Shown here: in pieces, positions 38,365-48,368 of the stretch
How the letters are laid out: the number at the start of each line of letters is the position of its first letter
Numbering within the stretch: the stretch's first letter is position 1
NCBI RefSeq assembly: GCF_018991925.1
Contig: NW_024737068.1
Span: forward strand, 8,356,337 to 8,420,336
Origin: Homarus americanus
Taxonomy: Eukaryota; Arthropoda; Malacostraca; Decapoda; Nephropidae
Direction: 5' to 3'
Length of the DNA: 64,000 nucleotides
Program-made: the position numbers and the translations under genes
The notes under the pieces: model-generated
Databases searched by the model: none
What the model was told of the DNA's origin: nothing
What the model saw: the letters and a program-made list of their open reading frames with translations, nothing else

Positions 38365-38426
<62 letters not shown>
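38365..38426. repeat. (CA)n microsatellite
   Basis: About 30 CA units, then CA-rich sequence with ACACATAC words to about 38640. Confidence 0.97.
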
Positions 38427-38427
<1 letters not shown>

Positions 38428-38699
38428 CCACATATTCACGCACCCATACACGTGAAGTCCACAAACTGCTACACTCATCTATCCACACATCAACATATCC
38501 AAATACCCACACACACACATTTACTTACACTAACAAACCCATTTTGACTACACCTCTCAATGCATCCACACATACTAACACCTACACGCGCTATTACTCA
38601 CACATGCATACATACACACCCATACACCTCTATACACGCCCATAGAGAGACCACAATCATAGTACTCCAATGTATAGTTGTAAATAAGCAGTTATACTC

Positions 38700-38945
38700 A
38701 GTGATACACCTACACGCCACGCCTACACCCACCTCCCCTCTATAATACACACCCATTAATACACATACATTTCCCACCCCTCATACACCCCCCTCCTACA
38801 CCCCTCCTACCCCCTTTATCTCCCACCCCTCCTCCCCTTTATCTCCCACCCCCTCCCCTACCCCTTTATCTCCCACCCCCTCCTCCACTTTATCTCCCCC
38901 CCCCTCCAACCTACTACCCTTTCTCCCCCCACCTCATCCTTTCAC
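38700..38945. repeat. C-rich tandem repeat (TTTATCTCCCACCCC)
   Basis: CCTTTATCTCCCACCCC recurs four times between 38813 and 38905 in a C-rich background. The minus strand is G-rich. Confidence 0.75.
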
Positions 38946-38964
38946 CTCACATTTCTTCATCAAG

Positions 38965-39125
38965 TGGTGTGATAAGGGAGAGGAAGAGGAAGGAAGAGGA
39001 GGAGGGAATAGGAGGAGAATTTGAAGAGGAAAAGGGGGAGGAAAAGGAGGAGGAAGAGTAGCATGAAAGGGATGATGAGAGGGAAAGAGGGGGAGGTGAG
39101 GGAGGGAGGGACTTGGGGAGGTGTG
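38965..39125. repeat. Polypurine tract
   Basis: A/G-only GAGGAAGAGG-type sequence immediately after the polypyrimidine tract. The two have opposite strand bias and could pair with each other. Confidence 0.75.
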
Positions 39126-39279
39126 GTCGACGGCAGTGAAATAATTTTATGACGCCAATCAATTTTATAACAACATCCGTCTGTAGAGAGATGCACGTTG
39201 CTAATGACAGAGGAAATGACGGGGTAGTTGTACGTAATTTCGTTTGATTGTGTGTTATGTACAGAATATATAAACATAA

Positions 39280-39650
<371 letters not shown>

Positions 39651-39761
39651 CATTCATCACTAACATTAGCATTAACAAACTATGTGCCATATTTTTACAT
39701 GACTTCTTCTGTAATAAGTTAAGATCAGGTTGACGATTAAACAATAAAAAGAGTACGAGAA

Positions 39762-39763
<2 letters not shown>

Positions 39764-39818
<55 letters not shown>

Positions 39819-39820
39819 GT
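39764..39820. repeat. (TTA)n microsatellite
   Basis: About 19 TTA units. Confidence 0.96.
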
Positions 39821-40380
39821 AACTAAATTACAATTGCGTATTCCTTTCCTAGGTATCCCTTCTCCTCCCCTCTCTTCACTCCTCCCTGCTTCTCCTTCCT
39901 CCTCCCCCTGCACCTTCTTCCCCACCTCCCCCTGCACCTCCCCCTCCTCTCTAACCTATCGAGGGGGGACATACGGTACTGCAGGAATGGTATGTTTGCG
40001 TGCGTGTGAAATTGCGTGAGAAGGTGGTAGTGCGAGGCTATGGTTACGACTTCAGCTCAGATTTGTGTTTAAGGCCACATTTAGTCATCCTCACGTAAAA
40101 CTCGTGTCGGTGTGGCAATTGAACACGACAGTTCCAGCTTTTTTCCCCCCCTCTCGGTGTTAAAGGGAGATTCACATGTCAGCGGTGACGTCAAATGATC
40201 ACGCAGCTGAGTTAAGTTACGTTTGTGTTTCAACCTTAACCTTTCACTCGTTGTAAGAGGGAAGACCTGTGATATACCTTACAGATAAGAAATATTTGCT
40301 ACGTGTGAGGTAAAGTTAGAGTCTTGTAACTTGTCTTAGAGAGGTTGTTAAGGATAAGAGGAGAGAGTTATACTTTTGGG
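39821..40380. other. Anonymous spacer
   Basis: Pyrimidine-rich at first (39840-39960), then unique. No gene was supported. Confidence 0.35.
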
Positions 40381-40530
40381 AGGTATTATAATGGAAGAGG
40401 AGAGGAGAGGGAGGGGGGGAAAGGAGAGTAGGAAGGGAGGGAGGAGGAGAGGAGGAATAGGGGAAGAGGAGGAGAAAGAAGAGGAAGGAAGGAAGAGGGT
40501 CGGTGTGGTGTGTTTACAAATATTTTTTTA

Positions 40531-40560
<30 letters not shown>
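40381..40560. repeat. Polypurine tract then (GT)n
   Basis: GAGAGGAGAGG-type sequence at 40390-40500, and (GT)n at about 40532-40560. Confidence 0.8.
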
Positions 40561-40562
<2 letters not shown>

Positions 40563-41640
40563 TATTAATTATTGTTATTATTATTATACATGACAGTACA
40601 GATTTTAATCATTTTTATTCCTGATTTCTGTACTGATTGCGTCCTCCCTATTGCCCTCTTGTACTCAGTAAATGATTGGCTGTCTGATAAGGTCTGATAA
40701 GGTGAACTATTTGTCTCATTGAATATTAGTTTTTTATTATTATTATTTATTATTGTTCAATTTCATACTGGATGTAATTTCTTTCTATTTTTCACGCTTT
40801 TTTTACGATTATTTTCAATACTGACTTGATCTTTGAAGTCCCTGAACTATCAACACGTCCAGTATTGTCCAGTAAAAACCTGCCGCAATTTACGCTCTCA
40901 CACTAATACTGAAATTAATCTATTACGGACGGACGGAAGAATGAAATACTGACGGACGGAAGAATGAACGGATGGACGGACAGATGGACGGACGAGCAGC
41001 TGAACAGCCGAACTAACGAACGGACAGCATCATTGCTATATATCCCCAAACTTTCGGTCCAAGAGGAATACCAAGACAACGAAATTTACCGCCGGTCAAC
41101 AAGGAACGGCGCACCCAATACAGTAAAACGAATAACTTTCTACCGTCATAAAATTTTGAAAAAAAAATGGTGTTTGATGCAAGCTTATGGGAGGGAGAGA
41201 CTTTCATACAGACAGCGACGGGACCACAGGTGACCACAAAGACGGTGTAAGGATAAGGAGTAACACCGACGTCCTTAATGATGGAGGGGAAAAGTCTATC
41301 GTTGTGGGACGCGAAGGACTCCAGACTTAGTAGCTGATGAATAAAACGATAATCAATGAACATGATAACTTGGACGTACCTGTGATGTATGTCCCTCGAG
41401 GAGTTGTTTTAACTCACTTTTACCTGGAAAAAGACAAAAATACAGATGAGATTACCTGCCGTCTACCCCACACACACACACACACACTTAACTAACAGGA
41501 ACAACTAAGACAAAATCAATGATCTTAAGCATTAGTTTATGGCAAATGGGTGATTAAGAGAACTTGTTCAATATGTTAAGAACACAACAGTAGTTACCTT
41601 AAGCTGGTGGTCGCGGAAGACCTGGTGCCATACAGGGTCG
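40561..41640. other. Anonymous spacer with short GGACGGAC repeats
   Basis: GACGGACGGAAGAATGAA and related words repeat at 40926-41010, a small decayed tetranucleotide repeat. (CA)n lies at about 41470-41488. Nothing else was recognised. Confidence 0.4.
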
Positions 41641-42400
41641 CCTCCTGGCACCGTCTTGACACTTTTATAACTAATGGCCCTTGACACACTTTACACCTTG
41701 CGTTAGTTCAAGATACGTTGCAACACAACGACATTAATGACACTTTACGGCACTTCGCGAGACTTTAAAGTATAAATGGCACTTTATTAACACTTTGCGA
41801 CATCAATGGCACTTTATGACACGTTCAGAGATTTCGCAACACCTTACGACACTTTACGATACTGTATGACACTATTGTATTGTATTGTATTGCATTGTAT
41901 TGTAATGTAATTATGACCCTATGAAGCTAAATGGTTTTTTACGGCAGTTTAGAACACTGACACTTTTGGACACTTCATGACCCCTCTGACACTTCATAAA
42001 ACTTAAAACATTGACGACACTTCTTAGGCTTAATGGCACTTTATCAGGCCTACTGGCGCTTAAACCCACTTTATAAAACTTTTGGATATCACAGTTATGA
42101 CACGTGTTTTGGGCGCTCACAATTACTTTGTGACGCTTTAAGTATTTATGACACAAACACTTCACATCACTCATAAATCTTCATAACACAAGCTTTTTAC
42201 AACACTTATCAGCACTCGACGTTACTTATGAACACGTATTGATACATGTGATCACTTCACAATACTTATGAAAATTTTACGACACTTAAAGACACTTTTG
42301 AAACTTAAGACCACTTTGAGACACTTATAAACACCCTGTGACACTTGCAAACACTTCATGTTTCTTTACTACACTAACGAACATTTTATGATACTTGACA
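41641..42400. repeat. Long decayed array of ACACTTTATGAC-like words
   Basis: ACACTT, CACTTTA and ACGACACTT recur dozens of times with spacing mostly of 13-20 bp over about 750 bases. A (TTGTA)n run at 41875-41905 is embedded. No exact period survives, which fits a very old minisatellite. Confidence 0.65.
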
Positions 42401-42787
42401 GACCTCGTCAATTTCAGTCTCTTCACCGGCTATTTGTTCATCTATAAGCTTTCGTGTACGTCCTTCCCGGCACTAAGGCAGAGACAACACTGCGTAGGTC
42501 TGGTCTTGTTAGAGGACTCTGTTGACATTCTCTTAAATCCGAAACTGTGAAACGAGACAGATTCAAGACTTGAGCGAACCGGACGAACCTCATTCCAGTG
42601 AGATAGTCTAACATGTTCATAACTAAAACAAATGCATGGATAGGTTTTAGAAACAAATAAAATAATGTTTAAAATTTATTTATCCATGCCAATGTGTTCG
42701 TGGGGTAGGGGTTGAGTTTACACCTTGGTTAACTACCAATTAATTGCTTGTTCTATTTGTTTCTGAAATTGCCGGTGGCGTGGACTG
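42401..42787. other. Anonymous spacer
   Basis: Unique sequence. No gene or repeat was recognised. Confidence 0.35.
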
Positions 42788-42828
42788 TATGTATGTATGT
42801 ATGTATGTATGTATGTATGTTTGTATGC

Positions 42829-42861
<33 letters not shown>

Positions 42862-42915
42862 TGCATGTATGTATGTATGTATGTATGTATGTATGTATGT
42901 ATGTATGTATGTATG
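42788..42915. repeat. (GTAT)n microsatellite
   Basis: About 32 GTAT units with TTTGTATGCATA and GCATG interruptions. Confidence 0.96.
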
Positions 42916-43475
42916 TTCTAATAACACACATAATTAGGCTATAACTCTAATATTTTCACCACCATACGATAAAACACAGTGATCTGTCTAATTCGTCATA
43001 GTGAAAACCTTGCGTAAAGTTGAAAGGATTTCTAAAATGACTCCCAGTTTTTTTAATACCGTATAATTACTGTCATGAAAGTTATCATCAAAAGCAGAAT
43101 TATTATTGAGTTAGGATTTATTTATTTTTTTTCCTTTTGAATAATTGTAGAGTTTTTGTCGCAAATTTATTTTATGATTTGGTATAAAAGTTGATGTTTT
43201 TATTGTAGTGAAAACTCATATTAATGTAGAAGGAAAGATAGAGAGAGAAAAGGATAAGGATTCAATAGGAGACAGAGGAAGGATGATGAAAATATAATAA
43301 TGATAAAGGATGAAGATGGGGATAAGGAGAGAGAGGGAGGAGTGGTTGGAAAAAGGAAATGAAGAGGAATAGGTTAACGAAAGACGTGAAAGAAAGGGAC
43401 GAGGAAATAAACGAAATGAAGAAGGAGAATATAACTCAAGAAGAAGGTGGATAAACATCTTATCTCTCAAAGTAT
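42916..43475. other. Anonymous AT-rich spacer ending in a purine-rich tract
   Basis: 43230-43450 is dominated by A and G. No gene was supported. Confidence 0.4.
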
Positions 43476-43672
43476 TTCATTGTTTACATCCAATCATCTG
43501 ACAGGCGTTAATATTACATCATTTGTTTACAATCGATCAGCTGACACGACCTGTAGGCAATGTTTTGTTTACATCCAATCAGCTGACAGGTCCTATTTGT
43601 AGTGTAATGTTTCTAATCGATCAGTTAACAGGCTCTATAAACACTGATTTGTTTAAATCCGATCAGCTGGAA
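43476..43672. repeat. 42 bp degenerate minisatellite, about five copies
   Basis: TTTACATCCAATCAGCTGAC and variants (ACAATCGATCAGCTGACACG, TCTAATCGATCAGTTAACAG) recur every 42 bp. Each unit keeps a CAGCTGA or CAGTTAA word. Confidence 0.8.
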
Positions 43673-43847
43673 GTACCCCGTTCTTCACTGCCACAGCTAA
43701 GGAATTGATTGCTGGTTGCCGAAGTTCCAAATATAGGAATTAGGTAAAGAACTTAATATTGTATCATTTATTACAGTGATCACCTGTATTATCCCATCAG
43801 CCAATCATGTTCTCAACTGAATTGGTGGGATACAGGTGAGAAGTGTG

Positions 43848-43996
<149 letters not shown>

Positions 43997-44077
43997 TTCC
44001 TCAATACACATATAACAATAGGGTATTTATAAAGGGCTATAGAACACGTTCACTGCAATGATTCCGTGTGAGAGTTC

Positions 44078-44571
44078 ATGACCACTCCCTTTACCACTAC
44101 TACCACTGCCAATACTACCATTACCACCACTTCCCCTACCACTACTACCACAACCAATACTACCATTACCACCACTACCCCTACCACTACTACCACAACC
44201 AATACTACCATTACACACTACCCCTACCACTACTACTCACAACCAATACTACCATTACCACCACTATTCTACCACTACTACCACAACCACCATACTACCA
44301 TACTACCACCCACTCACTACCCCTACCACTACTACCACAACCATCACTACCTACCACTCCACTACCATTACTCACAACCAATAATTAACCATTACCACCA
44401 CTACCACAAACCTACCATACTACCACCAACCACCACCTACCACCACTACTACTAATTACCACCACCACCGCCACCACCAACAACCCCACCACTACCACCA
44501 CAACCAATACTACCATTACCACCACTACCCCTACCACTACTACACAACCAATACTACCACTACCACCACTA
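44078..44571. repeat. 45 bp minisatellite (ACC/ACT-rich), left part
   Basis: Units contain ACTACCACAACCAATACTAC then CATTACCACCACTACCCCTACCACT (45 bp). There are about ten copies, degraded by small indels around 44210-44470. The array continues after the LINE insertion at 46080. Confidence 0.92.
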
Positions 44572-44581
44572 AGTCAACCTC

Positions 44582-45748
44582 ATGATAGCCCTGAGGCTTC
44601 TGCGTGGTGATCCTGATAACATTGTTTCCTTAAAATTGCTAGAATGTATGAACCATGGGACTACTGAGTCTAAATGGATCCAAACTACAGCTACACATAT
44701 GAAGATATTTGGACTAGACCACCTGTACAAAGTTGAGACACAACAGCGCTTCCTGCCACCCTGGCGGACAGTTCCCTTCGATATCACAATACCGACGTAT
44801 CCGCCTAAAAAATTAATTATACAAAGCATTTATCTCCAACACACTGCCAAATTGAGAGCCCTTGAACACATACACACTCTACAGACTGATGATAATATCA
44901 CACAGACCATCTACACTGATGGATCTCTAAACACCGCCTGTGGGAGGGCTGGAAGTGCTGTTGTTGTGACTCAACCTGACGGTAATATAACTGAGAAAGG
45001 AGTTAGAATTAACAACTGGGCATCCACTCTACAAACTGAATTAGTTGCCATACTCACAGCTATTAAATTCATTGAAACCACTGTTACTGACAGTCTCATC
45101 ATCACTGACTCTCTATCCTCACTACTTGCCCTTGGTACCCTCGACTCAGGTTGTCACGATCTTGTCTCTGAAGCCAGACACAAATATGCGTGCCTTGTTG
45201 ACCGGGGTGTCAAGGTCAAACTGTTGTGGATCCCCTCTCACATAGGCCTCATAAAACATGACAGAGTTGATGCCCTCGCCAAACTCGCGTCTAACAAAGA
45301 CACCGTTGAATACAATTTGGGTCTGTCAAAAAGAACCCTTAAAACTGTAATTAGGAAAGAACTTATTGATGAGTTTGACGCAAGTAGACAAGTGCAAACA
45401 GGCACTAGTCGATCCATAGGTTACCATGATGAGATGTATCAAGTGAAACATGTATATGGAGCAAGTAACAAGATCACTAGATTACAAGATGTTGTAACCG
45501 CTAGATTAAGGTTAGGATATAAGTACCTCTGGCAGTATGTTCCTCAAGCAGATGTAAACAAAACTAAATGTAAAGTGTGTGGCCATACATATGGCCACAC
45601 ACTTGAACACTACGTCCTCGACTGTGTGAAGATAGAACCTTTTAGGGACAGGTCCAAGCACACTGTGTGTGAAATGGCACAACACTTCATCTCTAATGGC
45701 AAGATAGCCGACATATTAAGATTGTATCCACTTTTTTGCACTCAGTAA
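44582..45748 (+). CDS. LINE ORF2 C-terminal fragment: RNase H and CCHC zinc knuckle
   Basis: 388 codons run without a stop from ATG 44582. The frame is already open from 44573, after a stop in the flanking array, so the ATG is probably internal to the original ORF. The RNase HI fold is complete: YTDGS with D113, TELVAI with E153, ITDSLSS with D176, and WIPSHIG...DRVDALA with H220 and D230, the usual DEDD-type active site. This enzyme removes the RNA strand during reverse transcription. A C-terminal C-x2-C-x9-H-x4-C zinc knuckle follows (C330, C333, H343, C348), typical of these LINEs. The uninterrupted frame suggests a young insertion. With no reverse transcriptase or endonuclease it cannot act alone. 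Confidence 0.9.
   Translation: MIALRLLRGDPDNIVSLKLLECMNHGTTESKWIQTTATHMKIFGLDHLYKVETQQRFLPPWRTVPFDITIPTYPPKKLIIQSIYLQHTAKLRALEHIHTLQTDDNITQTIYTDGSLNTACGRAGSAVVVTQPDGNITEKGVRINNWASTLQTELVAILTAIKFIETTVTDSLIITDSLSSLLALGTLDSGCHDLVSEARHKYACLVDRGVKVKLLWIPSHIGLIKHDRVDALAKLASNKDTVEYNLGLSKRTLKTVIRKELIDEFDASRQVQTGTSRSIGYHDEMYQVKHVYGASNKITRLQDVVTARLRLGYKYLWQYVPQADVNKTKCKVCGHTYGHTLEHYVLDCVKIEPFRDRSKHTVCEMAQHFISNGKIADILRLYPLFCTQ
45574..45603. other. Perfect 14 bp inverted repeat inside the zinc-knuckle codons
   Basis: AGTGTGTGGCCATA and its exact complement are separated by two bases. It codes for the VCGHTYGHT part of the zinc knuckle, so an RNA hairpin is superimposed on coding sequence. Confidence 0.85.
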
Positions 45749-45822
45749 CTATATCAGTTCTCATGTACAGAACCAAATACGCAATGTGCTTGAATACCTC
45801 CCACGTAAATGTGAATAATAAA

Positions 45823-45850
45823 GTGTGAGGCCAGACATACTGCCTCACAC
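45823..45850 (+). other. 3' UTR stem-loop of the LINE
   Basis: GTGTGAGGC pairs perfectly with GCCTCACAC across a 10 base loop, directly after AATAAA at 45817. It could be a structure recognised by the element's own reverse transcriptase, by analogy with other LINEs. Confidence 0.7.
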
Positions 45851-46079
45851 GCCTGTTCTCACGCATTTGTGAATAAGTTACCCTCTATGTATAGAACTAA
45901 ACAAATAATGTAAATGAAATACTGTGTAACTTTCGGTGCCATAATATCCTGACAACCGGGGTTAATTATTATGACCCTTTGTAAACCCTACTCTGTAATC
46001 CTTTTGCGCTACCGCTCACAGGATGAGTGTGGGGTGCACAATAAAGTAGCCGCTGCAAGCGGCAAAATCAAAATCAATC

Positions 46080-46190
46080 CTACCACCACTACCCCTACCA
46101 CTACTACCACTACCACCACTACCTACCACTACTACCTACCACTACTACCACCACCACCACTACCCTACCACCACTAACCCCCGACCACCA
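46080..46190. repeat. 45 bp minisatellite, right part after the LINE
   Basis: ACC/ACT-rich units continue from the duplicated target site, ending near 46190 in sequence CCCCGACCACCAC. Confidence 0.88.
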
Positions 46191-46208
46191 CAACATTACA
46201 CTGACTGA

Positions 46209-46291
<83 letters not shown>
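46209..46291. repeat. (CA)n microsatellite
   Basis: About 41 CA units without interruption. Confidence 0.97.
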
Positions 46292-46295
<4 letters not shown>

Positions 46296-47106
46296 CCGTC
46301 GTGTCACGCGAATAGGATGTGCTAATTCTTCTCTGGCATGAATACTGAATTACATGCCTGAAGAAAAGCTGTCACACCCAATGGAATACAAAATGTAGTC
46401 TCTCTCTGTACCTCAATACAGCACGAGTACAGTAGGTCTTAGACACGCGTGATTCTCTTTAAAAACAAGTTCAAGTTTTTATGGTACCAAAAAAAACTGG
46501 TTTTGTTGGTTTAAATGTAATATTTGTGTATAAAAAACCTCGCTGTACAGGTTTTGATTAGATAGAATCTTGTGATATATGAACACCACACATTTTTGTT
46601 ATTGCTAGGTACATAATATTTGTAGTGTTGAATAAATGGTGTTTTCTTTTTAGTAAATGATTGACCGTGTAATCAAGTTAAGATAAAGATACCCTGAAAA
46701 CATTTAAAGTGGTGGGCCGAGGTCACCAACCCTGAGAAATAAGAATGTCACCTTGATTGGCTGATTAAAATTTGCAAAGGTGAGCTTTTATTAGAACTCA
46801 GTATTGGTCTCCAGATTATGTCAACCAAAATATTATCTTTTTTTTTCATTTTCTCGTTAACATCATGACAGAGAGATCAACTTTACGCTATTTTATTTTC
46901 TTAATATAGTTTCTCTTGGTCATATATGTTCTCTTATTTATGTATATTATCTTCTTTAATTCTCTTTTTCTTATTTCTTGACACCTTTCACCAGTTCGCT
47001 TCACTCACCTGAACAGAGACAAGTTATTTTGCACGCGAGTAGTTTTGATTCACAAATGGTCGTTCTGTGGACTCATTCTGGGTCACTGGTATTTGCTTGA
47101 TAATAA
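46292..47106. other. Anonymous AT-rich spacer
   Basis: Unique sequence. No gene, RNA or mobile element was recognised. Confidence 0.35.
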
Positions 47107-47210
47107 TTACTTAACCTAACCTAACCTAACCAAACCTAAATCAGCCTAAGCTAACCTAACCTAACCTAATTTAAGATAACCTAACCAAACCTTATCCAAC
47201 CTAGCCTGAC
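47107..47210 (-). repeat. CCTAA telomere-like tract
   Basis: TTAACCTAACCTAACCTAAC, then further irregular CTAACC, CAAACC and AGCTAACC units over about 100 bases. Confidence 0.85.
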
Positions 47211-47220
47211 TTTTTGACCA

Positions 47221-47460
47221 CCAACACAGCTTAATCTATCAACACAGCAAATCTGACCATCAACACAGCAAATCTGACCATCAACACAGCAAATCTGTCT
47301 ATCAACACAGCAAATCTGACCATCAACACAGCAAATCTGTCTATCAACACAGCAAATCTGTCTATCAACACAGCAAATCTGTCTATCAACACAGCAAATC
47401 TGTCTATCAACACAGCAAATCTGACCATCAACGCAGCAAATCTGACCATCAACGCAGCAG
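47221..47460. repeat. 21 bp minisatellite, about 11 copies
   Basis: Unit TATCAACACAGCAAATCTGT plus C, with GACC for GTCT in about half of the copies. Immediately adjoins the telomere-like tract. The period gives a CCVDRQI heptapeptide open frame, not a gene. Confidence 0.95.
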
Positions 47461-47579
47461 AGTGAGAACAATGGCTAGTAGTTCACAGCACCTTATCATT
47501 ACGTGCGTCTACTGTTCCTGCAGCTATTCCGACTCAACAGCATCAAAGGAAAGGCCTCAAGTCGTTGTCGTGATCACAG

Positions 47580-48045
47580 TGAAATGTGTGTCACGTAGCC
47601 ATCAAAGTAACACATGAGGTGGGCTTTAATATGTGTCACGTACCCTCATAGCAACACATGGTGACTAAAGTTGTGTTACCCACCAAAGTAACACATAGTG
47701 ACTCTATATATATGTATCACGTTACCTAGCAAAGTAACACAAAAAAGTGGCTCTAATATATGTGTCAAGTATCAGAATACGCTTCATTTACTTTATAATT
47801 TAACAAAGCAACTTACAGCAAAGTTTAGAGACTGAAGCTTTGACATGTTATAAGGAAAGCTAGGACCACCCCCTCCTCCATGTTATAAACAAACCCATGA
47901 CTTTCCCCCACATTATAAACGAACCCAGTACCCCCCCCACGTTATAAACAAAGCCAGGACTTCTCCCCCACATTATAAACAAACCCAGGACCCTCCCCCA
48001 CGTTATAAACAAATCTAATCATCCCCCCCTGCTATATAAAAATTC
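47580..48045. repeat. Two short decayed tandem repeats
   Basis: At 47585-47775 ATGTGTCACGTA and CAAAGTAACACAT alternate in about four units of about 50 bp. At 47868-48045 ATTATAAACAAACCCAGGAC plus CCTCCCCCAC-type spacer repeats about five times with a period near 31 bp. Confidence 0.75.
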
Positions 48046-48368
48046 AAGACACCCTCCTACCTCACCACCACCACGTCATATCAGAACCCTCTCCCCCATA
48101 AGCCATAACAAAGCCAGGCCACGCCCTCCAAGGCGCGGGTGGCGTGCAACACCCCCCGCGGCGGCAGAAGAACAAAGTCACCTTACAGCCTAAATTACAG
48201 ATGCCAGAGTTCACAAGCGGAGGTAATCAGTGCTAATTATTTCAGGGTTTCATTATTATGTATTATTTACGCCATTGATGTATGTGTGTGTATGGGGGGG
48301 AGGAGGAGGCTGAGGAAGAGAAGGAGATGAGGAAGAGATAGGGATGAGGGAAAGAAGGTGGGGGAGAG
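48046..48368. other. Anonymous spacer, locally CpG-rich
   Basis: A GC-rich patch at 48120-48170 (GGCGCGGGTGGCGTGCAACA, then CCGCGGCGGC) precedes unique sequence and a purine-rich lead-in to the next array. No exon was supported. Confidence 0.35.

Larger units (their letters stand above)
44572..46079 (+). mobile_element. 5'-truncated non-LTR retrotransposon (LINE) with RNase H
   Basis: The 1.5 kb insert holds the C-terminal part of a LINE ORF, a 330 bp 3' UTR with AATAAA at 45817 and 46040, and a short CAAAATCAAAATCAAT tail at 46063-46078. Having RNase H places it in the I/R1/LOA-like group of LINEs; the exact clade is not determinable here. The reverse transcriptase is missing through 5' truncation. 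Confidence 0.88.
44560..46091. repeat. 12 bp target site duplication flanking the LINE
   Basis: CTACCACCACTA occurs at 44560-44571 and again at 46080-46091, directly bordering the element. Removing the insert and one copy restores a normal unit of the 45 bp array, which supports a simple insertion. Because the site is in a repeat, the exact duplication length is uncertain. Confidence 0.75.

Noticed and set aside
41013..41363. 116-codon minus-strand frame
   Set aside because: No recognisable domain, low-complexity flanks and no codon or splice evidence.
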